Positions 1-7,546 are shown, counted from the first letter of the stretch. The stretch is 20,152 bases of DNA from MGBC163016 sp964649145 (GCA_964649145.1 CAZYOQ010000025.1:1-20152), one strand, 5' to 3'. Made by a program: numbers and translations. The notes: generated from the sequence alone by a model not told the origin.

Positions 1-127
1 TGTCGTCTTTGGTGATGACCTTGACGCCATATCCTACGGGGTGAGATCCCGGAGGTGACCACGTGTTAGAACGAGTTGCAACAGTACCATCAGCACGCTC
101 AACTCGCCACTCCTTGCTGTAAGCCAT
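1..127 (-). CDS. Molybdopterin oxidoreductase (DMSO reductase family), N-terminal 42 residues only
   Basis: The reading frame opens with ATG at 127-125 and runs off the left edge. A good Shine-Dalgarno (AAGGAAA) lies about 5-10 nt upstream on the minus strand. The visible protein begins MAYSKEWRVERADG and contains WSPPGSHPVGYGVKV at about residues 23-37. From memory of the family, this matches the N-terminal segment of Eggerthellaceae molybdopterin-dependent oxidoreductases, where this stretch usually carries the first cysteines of a [4Fe-4S] site. Here those places read T, S and Y, so the cluster may be absent. No twin-arginine or other signal peptide is visible, so a cytoplasmic enzyme is possible. 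The divergent LuxR-type regulator fits a substrate-induced enzyme. Only 42 residues can be seen, so family assignment is moderate and the substrate is unknown. Confidence 0.6.
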   Translation of the reverse strand, partial: MAYSKEWRVERADGTVATRSNTWSPPGSHPVGYGVKVITKDD

Positions 128-170
128 ACTTTTCCTTCTTTCTTCCGATCCCATTACTGGGATTCCTATG

Positions 171-197
171 ACGCATATATTGAATACTTATATGCGT
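171..197. repeat. Inverted repeat, candidate operator of the molybdoenzyme gene
   Basis: The perfect 9-bp arms ACGCATATA (171-179) and TATATGCGT (189-197) are separated by 9 bases. The dyad lies 44-70 nt upstream of the molybdoenzyme start codon, where an operator would overlap a promoter or early leader. There is no T-tract, so it is not a terminator. A role in binding the adjacent regulator is inferred. Confidence 0.45.
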
Positions 198-348
198 GCC
201 ATTTGATTAGCTTTTGCACCCTTCCCTAGCAGAGCGCTTGAGCCAATCTTATGGCGAAACAAGCAACCGTGGCTAACGGTTGGGTTCACTATAGATTAAG
301 CGCATTATATTAAGCATCATCCTCCAAGTTCAGTTTTCAAATCATCCC

Positions 349-367
349 ATCAACCTCAGAGGTTGAT
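349..367. repeat. 19-bp palindrome overlapping the -35 of the LuxR promoter
   Basis: ATCAACCTC (349-357) and GAGGTTGAT (359-367) are perfect complements around a single central A. The right arm overlaps the proposed -35 element (363-368). A palindrome in this position is a typical place for autorepression or activation. It is followed by TTTT, so a weak plus-strand terminator is an alternative reading, but the stem is AT-rich. Confidence 0.5.
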
Positions 368-391
368 TTTTGGGTTCACTCTTTCTATAAT
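363..391 (+). promoter_or_regulatory. Sigma70-type promoter of the LuxR regulator gene
   Basis: TTGATT at 363-368 and a perfect TATAAT at 386-391 are separated by 17 bases. This predicts a start near 398 and a leader of about 77 nt before the ATG at 475. The second TGGGTTCACT copy (371-380) lies in the spacer. Confidence 0.6.
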
Positions 392-474
392 CCCAGTTCA
401 GAGTGGTTAACCAAAAAATTAATAGAACGGTTGGTTCTTAATTGGCGGCAAAGGCGGCAAGAATAACTCTGACT

Positions 475-2355
475 ATGGGCAGTAGCACCGAAGGCCCTAG
501 GAGCGCTGGCGATTTAAGTATTCAGGGTATTAGCTTTGCCTTCTACCAAATATGGCTTTATATGGCTATCTTCAGTGCGCCGAAAGCCTTTAACCCTGGT
601 GTCTTACTACCTTCATATTTTGCTTTTCCAGATGACTTGCACGACTTGCTTATCTATACCTTCCTTATATCTTCTGCGGTATTACTTATCCTTTTTTCAC
701 TCTTCTCTAGAAAGACCTCTAGCTTCTTTTATTCAAAAGGGTGCGAGATAGCATCATGCGTTCTTATTTTCTTAGGAACGTGCATGCTTTTCTTTTCATG
801 GACGGGCATTCCTGCTGTTTTTACTTCAGCCTTGCTCATGGGAATTGGTGCTGCTTTTTTGGTAGTCCAATTCGGGATATTATTCTCCACATTTGAATTT
901 GCTACTTTGGTGCTTAATGCAGGACTGGCGTTTGCTATTGGTTTTATCGGGGCAGACATTTTGACCAACTGGGTTGCGTCTCCTATATCTGGCATATGTG
1001 CGTGTTTGATGCCAGTGTTAATGATGATAGTCTTCTTGAAAAGTCACCAACCTGCGAAAGCTCAAACAGAAGGCGAAATTCCCCTTAAATATATTAAGCA
1101 ATACATAGTTCGGCTAGCTTTGAGCATGGCATTTTTAGGGGTTGCCACAGGAGCTTTCAGAATTGTATGTGGAGCTAAACTGCTCTCTAGCAGCGCAGTA
1201 AGTATGGAACTTGTGGTTGGCGTTGGCTGCATGGTAAGTGTTGCTGTGCTAGTATTTGCCATCGCGCTATCAAAACGCACCGAGTATTGGGATTCCCTGC
1301 TTCGAAGTGTAGCTCCGGTAATAGTACTTGGAATCGCAGGAATTGCTCTTCTTCCAGGCAATCTGCAAATAGGTGCCGCGTTTTTTACGATTATCGGGTT
1401 TGCGTGCATCGTCTCTATGACTTGGATCCTACTAGCAAGTTTTGCCAATAATTTGAACGGTTCGCATGTTTTCATTTTCGGTCTTGGTTACGGTATTACA
1501 CAGGCTGCGTCAATCTTGGGCGTCGTAATAGCTAACTTTTTTTCCTCGAAAAACCAATTTCTAGCTTCACTGGGAGATGCTAATTCCATTGAAGCTGTGG
1601 GGATGGCCTCGCAGCTTGGTCTTTCCGAACTTGCAGTAGTGCTCGTAGTGGTTTTTTCTTTTGGATATGCACTTTTGCCAAGATATCGAGAACTTAAAGA
1701 GATACTTATATCGCTTATGGTTGCCCTATCAGAAGAATCTCTGTCTTCAAGGGCTCAAGAAGATGTTCCCACAGAAAAAGAATACCTTGAGGGCAGCCCC
1801 TCACAATCGACTTACACCGAAGATGATGGGGCGTATTCCTCATATAGCGTAAAGTCTATATATGCTAGACCCGAACGCTCTGGAGCCGCAAATCCAGAGC
1901 TTGCCAAACCAAACATGCAAGGCGCCGACCAGGCTAATTTCCCGCTAGATGGCTTATCACCTGAAGGACAGCTTGAAAGCCTTCAGCGCGACATGAAGGG
2001 CAGCTTCACTAGACGCTGCGAGGAGATATCTGAAAAGTACTCGCTTTCGGCTCGCGAAGAAGAGGTCTTCTTCCTTTTAGCTAAGGGTCACAATGCCGCA
2101 TTTCTAACCGACAAGCTCTGTATTTCTAGAAGTACAGCGAAAACTCACATAAACCATATATACAAAAAACTAGGCATTCATACCCAGCAAGAACTTTTGA
2201 ATATGGTGGAGGAAAGGCATAGAGGGCCTTTGGGCACTCAAATTGATAGACCAGCCATTCAAGATGCGCTCAGGCGTGCAAGAGAAAATGGGTCACTTGA
2301 AAGCAACCCATCTGAACTCGTAAAGCGCATAGGGCAGGATATTCGTCAAGGCTAA
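475..2355 (+). CDS. LuxR-family regulator with a 12-helix membrane domain
   Basis: A membrane-bound transcription regulator. Numbered from ATG 475 (626 aa), residues of about 20-402 form a run of hydrophobic segments consistent with about 12 membrane helices. A polar linker follows (about 403-521), then a LuxR/GerE HTH (about 522-580) with LSAREEEV and ISRSTAKTHINHIYKKLGI, and a 46-residue tail. No receiver or autoinducer domain is present. Such MFS-like/LuxR fusions are abundant in Eggerthellaceae and commonly sit beside oxidoreductase genes, so this one probably senses a small molecule and controls the divergent molybdoenzyme. An in-frame TTG at 442 would add 11 residues; neither start has a convincing Shine-Dalgarno, and I prefer the ATG. 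The stop codon lies within the terminator stem. The ligand is unknown. Confidence 0.9.
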   Translation: MGSSTEGPRSAGDLSIQGISFAFYQIWLYMAIFSAPKAFNPGVLLPSYFAFPDDLHDLLIYTFLISSAVLLILFSLFSRKTSSFFYSKGCEIASCVLIFLGTCMLFFSWTGIPAVFTSALLMGIGAAFLVVQFGILFSTFEFATLVLNAGLAFAIGFIGADILTNWVASPISGICACLMPVLMMIVFLKSHQPAKAQTEGEIPLKYIKQYIVRLALSMAFLGVATGAFRIVCGAKLLSSSAVSMELVVGVGCMVSVAVLVFAIALSKRTEYWDSLLRSVAPVIVLGIAGIALLPGNLQIGAAFFTIIGFACIVSMTWILLASFANNLNGSHVFIFGLGYGITQAASILGVVIANFFSSKNQFLASLGDANSIEAVGMASQLGLSELAVVLVVVFSFGYALLPRYRELKEILISLMVALSEESLSSRAQEDVPTEKEYLEGSPSQSTYTEDDGAYSSYSVKSIYARPERSGAANPELAKPNMQGADQANFPLDGLSPEGQLESLQRDMKGSFTRRCEEISEKYSLSAREEEVFFLLAKGHNAAFLTDKLCISRSTAKTHINHIYKKLGIHTQQELLNMVEERHRGPLGTQIDRPAIQDALRRARENGSLESNPSELVKRIGQDIRQG

Positions 2356-2370
2356 AACCTAGCCTTTTTT
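2348..2370 (+). terminator. Intrinsic terminator of the LuxR regulator gene
   Basis: AAGGCTA (2348-2354), loop AAACC, TAGCCTT (2360-2366), then T residues to 2370. The left arm includes the last codons and part of the TAA stop (2353-2355). Confidence 0.75.
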
Positions 2371-2406
2371 CGATAGGCTTAAAAAGTAAGTTTTTCAAGC
2401 CTATCG
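2371..2406. repeat. 10-bp inverted repeat at the 3' end of purB
   Basis: CGATAGGCTT (2371-2380) and AAGCCTATCG (2397-2406) form a perfect stem with a 16-base loop that spans the purB stop codon. In the purB direction it is followed by A residues rather than T, so it is not a standard intrinsic terminator. It may protect the 3' end or act with the neighbouring hairpin between two convergent genes. Confidence 0.5.
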
Positions 2407-3740
2407 AAAACGATGTTAATTCGTGAAAGAAAGGCTCTTGGGTCGAAAATCGCATCGAGCTGAGGCTCAGAAAGAGAGCCTGCGCCTATCAAGTTTTGTA
2501 CGTCAGGGTCTGCTTCGATACGCTCCTTGAAGGTAGAGCCAGAAACCGCGTTTTGGATATCCTCCCAAACTTGCATAGCGTTTCGCTGAACCACGACATA
2601 TGCATCTTCGCGAGTCATGCCAGCTTCAACAAGGGCTAAAAGAACTTTCGATGAGAAGATAAGGCCTCGCGTGCGCCATAAATTGTGCTCCATCTTCGCA
2701 GGATATACTTGCAGGCCATCGAGCATCCACTGCATCTTGCCGAACATGTAATCAAGTGCGATGAAGCTATCGGCTAGCGCGACACGTTCGGCAGACGAAT
2801 GCGAGATGTCACGCTCATACCACAAAGCAACATCATCGTATGCAACTTGAGCATTTGCCTTCACAAGGCGCGCCATTCCACAAACTCTCTCGGCTGTAAT
2901 TGGATTTCGCTTATGAGGCATGGCCGAAGAACCCTTCTGACCCTTAGTAAACGGCTCTTCAGCCTCTATAACATCGGATTGCTGAAGAAGTCTTATCTGC
3001 ATAGCAATGCTTTCAAGCGTTGATGCAGTAACAGCAAGAGCAGATGCCACCTGAGCATGCCTATCACGTGCAAGCACTTGAGTAGATAGCGGGTCTGGGA
3101 CAAGACCCAATTTTTCGCAAACGTATTCTTCAACAAACGGGTCGATCGATGAATAGGTTCCCACAGCACCGCTTATAGCACCAACGGCAGCAACTTCGCG
3201 AGCCTGTTCCATGCGGGTCTCGCAACGTTTCAGTGCCCACGCCCAACTTCCGAATTTCATGCCAAAAGTCATAGGTTCTGCATGAATGCCGTGGGTGCGA
3301 CCCACACAAAGCGTATCTCGAAGCTCGAATGCCCTTTTCAGGCATGTGTTTCCAAGGTCGCGGATGTTTCGCAAGATGATATCTATGGCCTGGGTGATTT
3401 GATAGCTTAGAGCTGTGTCTCCCAAATCTGAGGACGTCATACCGAAATGAACCCAGCGACTGGGTTTTTCCGCGCCTTCCCATTCTGCATCGATGTTTTC
3501 GGCCATATTCGTCGTGAAGGCGATAACGTCGTGATTTGTAACCTTTTCGATCTCGGAAATTCGATTCGCATCGGCAGCGGCATGGTCGCGAATCCAGCGA
3601 GCCTCTTCTTCGGTAATACCGCACTCGCCAAGTTTTGCCTGCGCCTCGCAGGCAAGCACCTCAATCTCACGCCAAATGTCAAACTTGTTTTGGAATTCCC
3701 AGATCTTGCCCATCTCAGGGCGAGTATATCTACTTATCAT
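2379..3740 (-). CDS. purB: Adenylosuccinate lyase
   Basis: Cleaves SAICAR to AICAR plus fumarate and adenylosuccinate to AMP plus fumarate, in the cytoplasm. The 453-residue length is normal for the short bacterial PurB class. The fumarase/ASL superfamily signature SSAMPHKRNP is at 271-280 and carries the catalytic serine. Other active-site motifs are TNHD (H70), TSSD (102-105) and GRTHG (H150). The ATG at 3740 has a GAAAGG Shine-Dalgarno at good distance. It is the last gene of a minus-strand run and starts 30 nt after the second TrkA gene, so it is probably cotranscribed with ion-homeostasis genes rather than with the other pur genes 8 kb away. The identification is secure; the operon membership is inferred. 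Confidence 0.97.
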   Translation of the reverse strand: MISRYTRPEMGKIWEFQNKFDIWREIEVLACEAQAKLGECGITEEEARWIRDHAAADANRISEIEKVTNHDVIAFTTNMAENIDAEWEGAEKPSRWVHFGMTSSDLGDTALSYQITQAIDIILRNIRDLGNTCLKRAFELRDTLCVGRTHGIHAEPMTFGMKFGSWAWALKRCETRMEQAREVAAVGAISGAVGTYSSIDPFVEEYVCEKLGLVPDPLSTQVLARDRHAQVASALAVTASTLESIAMQIRLLQQSDVIEAEEPFTKGQKGSSAMPHKRNPITAERVCGMARLVKANAQVAYDDVALWYERDISHSSAERVALADSFIALDYMFGKMQWMLDGLQVYPAKMEHNLWRTRGLIFSSKVLLALVEAGMTREDAYVVVQRNAMQVWEDIQNAVSGSTFKERIEADPDVQNLIGAGSLSEPQLDAIFDPRAFLSRINIVFDRLEKLTF

Positions 3741-3770
3741 CTTGTACCTTTCAAATAGGTTTTCTGCACT

Positions 3771-4442
3771 TTAAAGCGCTCGGAACCTTGCATGAACTTC
3801 GTCCATAACGCTGTTGTCTGCAATGATTATGACCTGATCGCCTGGACGAATGACTATATCATCGTGGGCAACCTCAGCATCATCTTCATATTCAACAGCG
3901 ATTATCATAGAGCCTTCGGGCATATCTATATCGCCTAATTCGACGCCTTCTTCATCAGAATGATGCTTCATATGCCCAACAGAGAACTCTTTTAGCGAAA
4001 CGTCGCCATGTGTAAGCGACGAAACGACAGAAACAGAACCCGCAACGGCCTCTTCTTCGATAAGGCTTGCAATCAAAGTTGTGGAAGAAACGCACTCTAT
4101 TCCAACCTCACGGAAAATGCGCAAATTTTTAGGGCTGTTGACACGTGCTATAGCGCGCGGCACTTTGAAAACGCGCTGCGCTATCTCGCAAGCAACAAGG
4201 TTCGTATCATCTTGACCCGTTGCAGCAACAAAAACATCGGCTTTACGTATACCCGCGTCCTCTTGGAATTTGGAATCGCAACCATCACCATTTATCACCA
4301 AATACTGGCCTTGCAAACTAACGGATAGCGCTGCGGCAGCCGCACTAGAGTCTTCGATAATCGCGACTTCATTGTCGCTAGAAAGCAGAACCTGTGCCAA
4401 ATATGACCCGATTTTTCCGCCACCAACTATGACGACATACAT
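3771..4442 (-). CDS. trkA: TrkA-family K+ uptake regulatory protein (second of a tandem pair)
   Basis: Cytoplasmic nucleotide-binding subunit of a Trk/Ktr-type K+ transport system. The 223-residue protein has an N-terminal Rossmann RCK fold with GGGKIG at about residues 7-12 and an acidic residue ending strand 2 (E30), which suggests NAD(H) binding. A TrkA-C domain follows, with PEGSMIIAV and RPGDQVIII in the second half. I place the start at ATG 4442: it has a strong GAGGGA Shine-Dalgarno and lies just after the stop of the upstream trkA, whereas the longer frame to 4508 would overlap that gene and add 22 non-family residues. Tandem single-domain TrkA genes resemble the ceoB/ceoC pair of actinobacteria. 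No channel subunit is in the window. Confidence 0.9.
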   Translation of the reverse strand: MYVVIVGGGKIGSYLAQVLLSSDNEVAIIEDSSAAAAALSVSLQGQYLVINGDGCDSKFQEDAGIRKADVFVAATGQDDTNLVACEIAQRVFKVPRAIARVNSPKNLRIFREVGIECVSSTTLIASLIEEEAVAGSVSVVSSLTHGDVSLKEFSVGHMKHHSDEEGVELGDIDMPEGSMIIAVEYEDDAEVAHDDIVIRPGDQVIIIADNSVMDEVHARFRAL

Positions 4443-4456
4443 CGCAGTTCCCTCTT

Positions 4457-5119
4457 CTAACTTTGAATGTATTTGGACAACTGTTGAATATAGTCCATTT
4501 TCACGCAAGCTAAAATCATATCGCCATTATGCAATACCGAATCGCTTGTTGGGATGGATGACGATGAACCATCTGAGCGCTCAAATGCCATGATGCGTAC
4601 TTCGTGTTCGCGTTCGATATCAGAGACCTTTATGCTCAAAGGGTTACTGTGGTCGCTAAGGTCTAGCGCGAATTCAACCACCTCACAGTCTCCGAAAGTG
4701 GTTATATGCGAGCCATGGCCAGAAATAATCTTTGAGAATATTTCGCTTGCGACAAGGGTCGTTCCACATACATAATCGATTCCAAGCTGAGCATAAGCGT
4801 TCGACCTTGCCGGATTGTAAAGCCTTGCAATAACATGTTCTACGCCGAATATCCTGCTAGCAACTTCGGCGCACATCAAATTGGTGTTGTCGTGCTGGGT
4901 AACAGCGGCAAGCGTATCGCAATCTTCAATGCCAGCCTTCTCAAGAGTCTCTTCATCAAAGCCAACACCCTGCACTGTAGTTCCGTTAAAGCTACGCCCA
5001 AGGTTGGCGAAGGCATCAGCCGACTTGTCAATGCAACATACGTTGTCTCCGTTATCGGAGAGCATATTTGCAAGCTGAGAGCCCACACGACCGCACCCAA
5101 TGACAATCACGTTGCTCAT
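4457..5119 (-). CDS. trkA: TrkA-family K+ uptake regulatory protein (first of a tandem pair)
   Basis: RCK-type regulatory subunit for a K+ transporter, 220 residues. The Rossmann motif GCGRVG is at residues 8-13 and the strand-2 acidic residue is in CCIDKS. The TrkA-C domain covers about residues 135-220. It shares layout with the next gene (for example AVTQHDNTNL here against AATGQDDTNL there), so the two arose by duplication and probably form a hetero-oligomeric gating ring. The start codon overlaps the stop of the CBS protein gene as ATGA, with an AGGAGG Shine-Dalgarno inside that gene, so translation is likely coupled. The partner membrane subunit is not visible here. Confidence 0.92.
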   Translation of the reverse strand: MSNVIVIGCGRVGSQLANMLSDNGDNVCCIDKSADAFANLGRSFNGTTVQGVGFDEETLEKAGIEDCDTLAAVTQHDNTNLMCAEVASRIFGVEHVIARLYNPARSNAYAQLGIDYVCGTTLVASEIFSKIISGHGSHITTFGDCEVVEFALDLSDHSNPLSIKVSDIEREHEVRIMAFERSDGSSSSIPTSDSVLHNGDMILACVKMDYIQQLSKYIQS

Positions 5120-6015
5120 TTGGCCTCCTGAGCATCTGCAGCACCTGTATTCACCAGCACCTCTTCACCTTGAGCAGAAGCGCTATCGCTTTTTGTGCCG
5201 ACCTGTGCATCTAGTTTCTGAACGCGAATGCGAGAAATCCTTGACCTGCGCATCTTAATTATCGTAAATAAATAGCCTTCTTCCTGTATCGAATCTCCCG
5301 CCTCGGGGACAGAGTCGAAATTAGAAAGAAACCACCCAGCGATAGTCTCATAGTCATCTGATTCCTGAACAGGCCATCCAAGCTCCAAGGCATCTTCAAC
5401 AGGAAAGCGACCATCTACCCACCAAGTATCAGAGGCAACAGAGGCAATCAGCTCGCCAACGATATCCGACTCGTCGGCTATCTCGCCAACAATCTCTTCG
5501 ACGATATCTTCTATGGTGATGATTCCCTCAGTTCCACCGTATTCGTCAACGGCTATCACCATCTGCCTGTGGCTTGCCTGCATCTCGCCGAGCAGCGGAA
5601 TGACCGACTTCGACTCAGGCACAAAAGTAGGCTCATAGGAAAACTTGAGGACGTCGTCATCAATCGAGCCATCCATCAAAGGACCGATCAGGTCTTTGTA
5701 GTTGACGATACCAACGATATGATCGATGTCGTCGTGACATACTGGAAGGCGCGAATACCCAGTTCCACGCATGCGCTCAAGCGCCGATCTTCCACTTTCC
5801 GTATCGTGGGCAAGCATAACATCAACTCGCGGCGTACATATCTCACCTGCCACAGTGCCGCCTAAGTCGATAATATCGCGGATCATCCGCTTTTCGTCTT
5901 CTGCGATATCGGCTGATTCATCTACCAAGTCGAGCAAATCGTCTTCAACAGGAGAGTCTTTCCTGTTGCCCGATATGCGCTCGAAGAAACTTAATTTGTT
6001 TTTGTCCTTTTCCAT
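5116..6015 (-). CDS. CorC/HlyC-like CBS-domain protein lacking a membrane domain
   Basis: The 299-residue soluble protein has two CBS motifs (about residues 61-113 and 125-180, the second ending GGTEGIITIEDIVEEIVGEI) followed by a CorC_HlyC transporter-associated domain (about 190-270) and a polar A/E-rich tail. The TPRVDV and DEYGGTEG motifs are typical of the CorC/TlyC/UPF0053 group. The usual N-terminal CNNM (DUF21) membrane domain is absent, as in E. coli CorC, so it acts as a cytosolic or peripheral regulator, perhaps of Mg2+, Co2+ or other ion transport. Adenosine nucleotide binding by the CBS pair is family knowledge. The Shine-Dalgarno before ATG 6015 is weak in an AT-rich 57-nt gap. 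Direct coupling to trkA points to an ion-balance role. The exact ion is unknown. Confidence 0.85.
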   Translation of the reverse strand: MEKDKNKLSFFERISGNRKDSPVEDDLLDLVDESADIAEDEKRMIRDIIDLGGTVAGEICTPRVDVMLAHDTESGRSALERMRGTGYSRLPVCHDDIDHIVGIVNYKDLIGPLMDGSIDDDVLKFSYEPTFVPESKSVIPLLGEMQASHRQMVIAVDEYGGTEGIITIEDIVEEIVGEIADESDIVGELIASVASDTWWVDGRFPVEDALELGWPVQESDDYETIAGWFLSNFDSVPEAGDSIQEEGYLFTIIKMRRSRISRIRVQKLDAQVGTKSDSASAQGEEVLVNTGAADAQEAK

Positions 6016-6072
6016 TTTTTTGATATCTCGAATTATTAAAACGAATACAAGGCTACTAAAGCTGAAGAGAAC

Positions 6073-7362
6073 TTATAAGGGCAAGAGTTCATTGAGTTTA
6101 TTCCATACATCGAACAAGAGCTGTGCAGGCTTGCTGTTATTGATAATTGATACCGGATCTTCTCCAAAAAGCAAGAAGCCATTTTGGCCGGCAAGATAAC
6201 CGATATACCAAACAGCTGCCATGATAATTACTATCGTCAAAATTAGCCCAACGATATTAAATATACGAGCAAGGTTGCCCACCACGCGTCCGCCACCACT
6301 ATCGATGTAGGTGTTTGCAAGATGAAGCCCGATTAGCGAGAAGAGAAGCCCCAAAGGAGGCAAGGCAGAAAACAGAATGGACAATACCCCTAAAATGATA
6401 GCCCCTGTAACTCTTCGGCTTGTGGCAAAGTTCGGATCAAAATCACAACGCCCTTCATAAGGAAAGACGCTAGATTGTTGGGCGTTTAAAGGAGCGGGGT
6501 TAAAAGGCCGTACTGTAGAAACAGACCGCTGGGCACTTAGCGGCATCGAGGAAACAGGAGACGGTGATGCAGCAACAGGTAATGGCTTCTGTACTTGCAA
6601 AGGCGCCATGGGCTCAGATGGCTGCCCTGATGCTTGCGCTGATTCTTGTGCAGGTGGCATAGGTTTCGAGAGTTGCTCTGATGTTTGCGAAAACGGTATA
6701 GCTTGCAATTGCGAAACCTGTGCTGTCGCTTGCGCAGGCGGTTGCGAAAACTGTGCTGTCGCTTGCGAAGGCGATTGCGATTGTGTCGACTGAACCGTTT
6801 GTCTTGGCTGAACCTGCGGAATTGAGTTTTGGTCGAGTTTCCGAAATTCTTGGACGCTTTGTATAGGCTCAGCTGACTGAGGAAAACTTTCTGGATTCTG
6901 CATCGCCTGTGCGGATTCTTGCGAAACAGGCCACTGCACTGGCTGTATATCTGATTTCGAAACCCCCTGCCAAGCTGCCTTGGAGGTTACCTGCGAGATG
7001 GGCTGTGAGTCTGGCTGCGCAGAAGAGCCTACGGATGATTGTTGAGCCTGGGGGGCAGGCTGGACAACTGGCACTGAACCCGTAAAGGCCATCTGAGGAT
7101 AAACCCCATTGATAGCCATTGGATCAAATGGCTGCCCATAAAACGGGCTCTGCGAGACATAAGGTAGCGCATAAGGGTTTTGAACCATATATGCATGCGG
7201 GCAAAAAAATGCGTTAGAACTTGACGTTAGATAAGGGTTATTGCCCGCAGAAGCCTGAAACGCGTATGTGTCGGCACCATTCGTGTGACCGGGCGCGCTG
7301 TTCGGCTTATTCCCATCTGGAATGCTCGCGTCTGAAGACGGAGCAGGGCTATCTGACATCAT
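6073..7362 (-). CDS. Gln/Pro/Ser-rich protein with C-terminal DUF4190-like membrane helices
   Basis: 429 residues, function not recognised. Residues of about 1-305 are low complexity, dominated by Q, S, P and A, with no cysteine-based fold visible. The C-terminal part (about 312-392) holds a hydrophobic hairpin (about 319-350, containing LPPLG) and a third helix (about 367-392), joined by a Gly-rich stretch. This layout resembles DUF4190-type membrane modules. An N-terminal signal peptide is absent. Two ATG codons are adjacent; the second (7359) is slightly better placed after AGGAAC. An 11-residue tandem duplication (QATAQFSQPPA and QATAQVSQLQA) reflects a 33-bp DNA repeat. It lies 57 nt upstream of the CBS protein gene in the same direction. 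It could be a real but fast-evolving envelope protein. Confidence 0.75.
   Translation of the reverse strand: MMSDSPAPSSDASIPDGNKPNSAPGHTNGADTYAFQASAGNNPYLTSSSNAFFCPHAYMVQNPYALPYVSQSPFYGQPFDPMAINGVYPQMAFTGSVPVVQPAPQAQQSSVGSSAQPDSQPISQVTSKAAWQGVSKSDIQPVQWPVSQESAQAMQNPESFPQSAEPIQSVQEFRKLDQNSIPQVQPRQTVQSTQSQSPSQATAQFSQPPAQATAQVSQLQAIPFSQTSEQLSKPMPPAQESAQASGQPSEPMAPLQVQKPLPVAASPSPVSSMPLSAQRSVSTVRPFNPAPLNAQQSSVFPYEGRCDFDPNFATSRRVTGAIILGVLSILFSALPPLGLLFSLIGLHLANTYIDSGGGRVVGNLARIFNIVGLILTIVIIMAAVWYIGYLAGQNGFLLFGEDPVSIINNSKPAQLLFDVWNKLNELLPL
6710..6775. repeat. 33-bp tandem repeat, two copies, inside the Q-rich gene
   Basis: Two copies with 33-bp period start at 6710 and 6743, sharing CTGTGCTGTCGCTTGCG on the plus strand. 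A partial third copy begins at 6776. Being a multiple of three, it adds or removes 11-residue units without a frameshift. Confidence 0.75.
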
Positions 7363-7546
7363 CTGTTCCTGTTCATGCGGATATAGATGTTAAATATTCT
7401 AGCGCAATATGCTTTCAGCCTTAAAGCTTATATATTTCGAAGCAGATATACAGATTCGCGAACACGGGCTTTAAGACATAGGTTTGCAATCTAGATTCCC
7501 AAACGTGGGTTATCAGATGTAAATCCCAGGTGAAGTTTCACAATAC

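Larger units (their letters stand above)
128..474. promoter_or_regulatory. Divergent control region between the molybdoenzyme and the LuxR regulator
   Basis: This 347-base AT-rich gap holds no gene I can support. It contains an ATCCCA/TGGGAT stem (148-163) near the molybdoenzyme start, a 9+9 dyad (171-197), a 6+6 dyad (265-281), a 9+9 dyad (349-367), the palindrome TGGTTAACCA (404-413), and two copies of TGGGTTCACT (281-290 and 371-380). A TATAAT reads on the minus strand at 309-304 with a poor -35, as expected of an activator-dependent promoter for the molybdoenzyme. The main dyads and the promoter are listed separately. Confidence 0.6.

Noticed and set aside
4443..4508. Longer start for the second TrkA protein (22 extra residues)
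   Set aside because: The extension overlaps the upstream trkA gene, lacks a good ribosome site and does not look like TrkA, while ATG 4442 has GAGGGA and begins exactly at the Rossmann strand.
6608..6793. Cysteine-rich 61-residue plus-strand frame resembling a metallothionein or ribosomal peptide precursor
   Set aside because: It is antisense to the Q-rich gene. The regular cysteines arise because Gln-rich repeat codons read TGC/TGT on the other strand, and no Shine-Dalgarno or promoter supports it.
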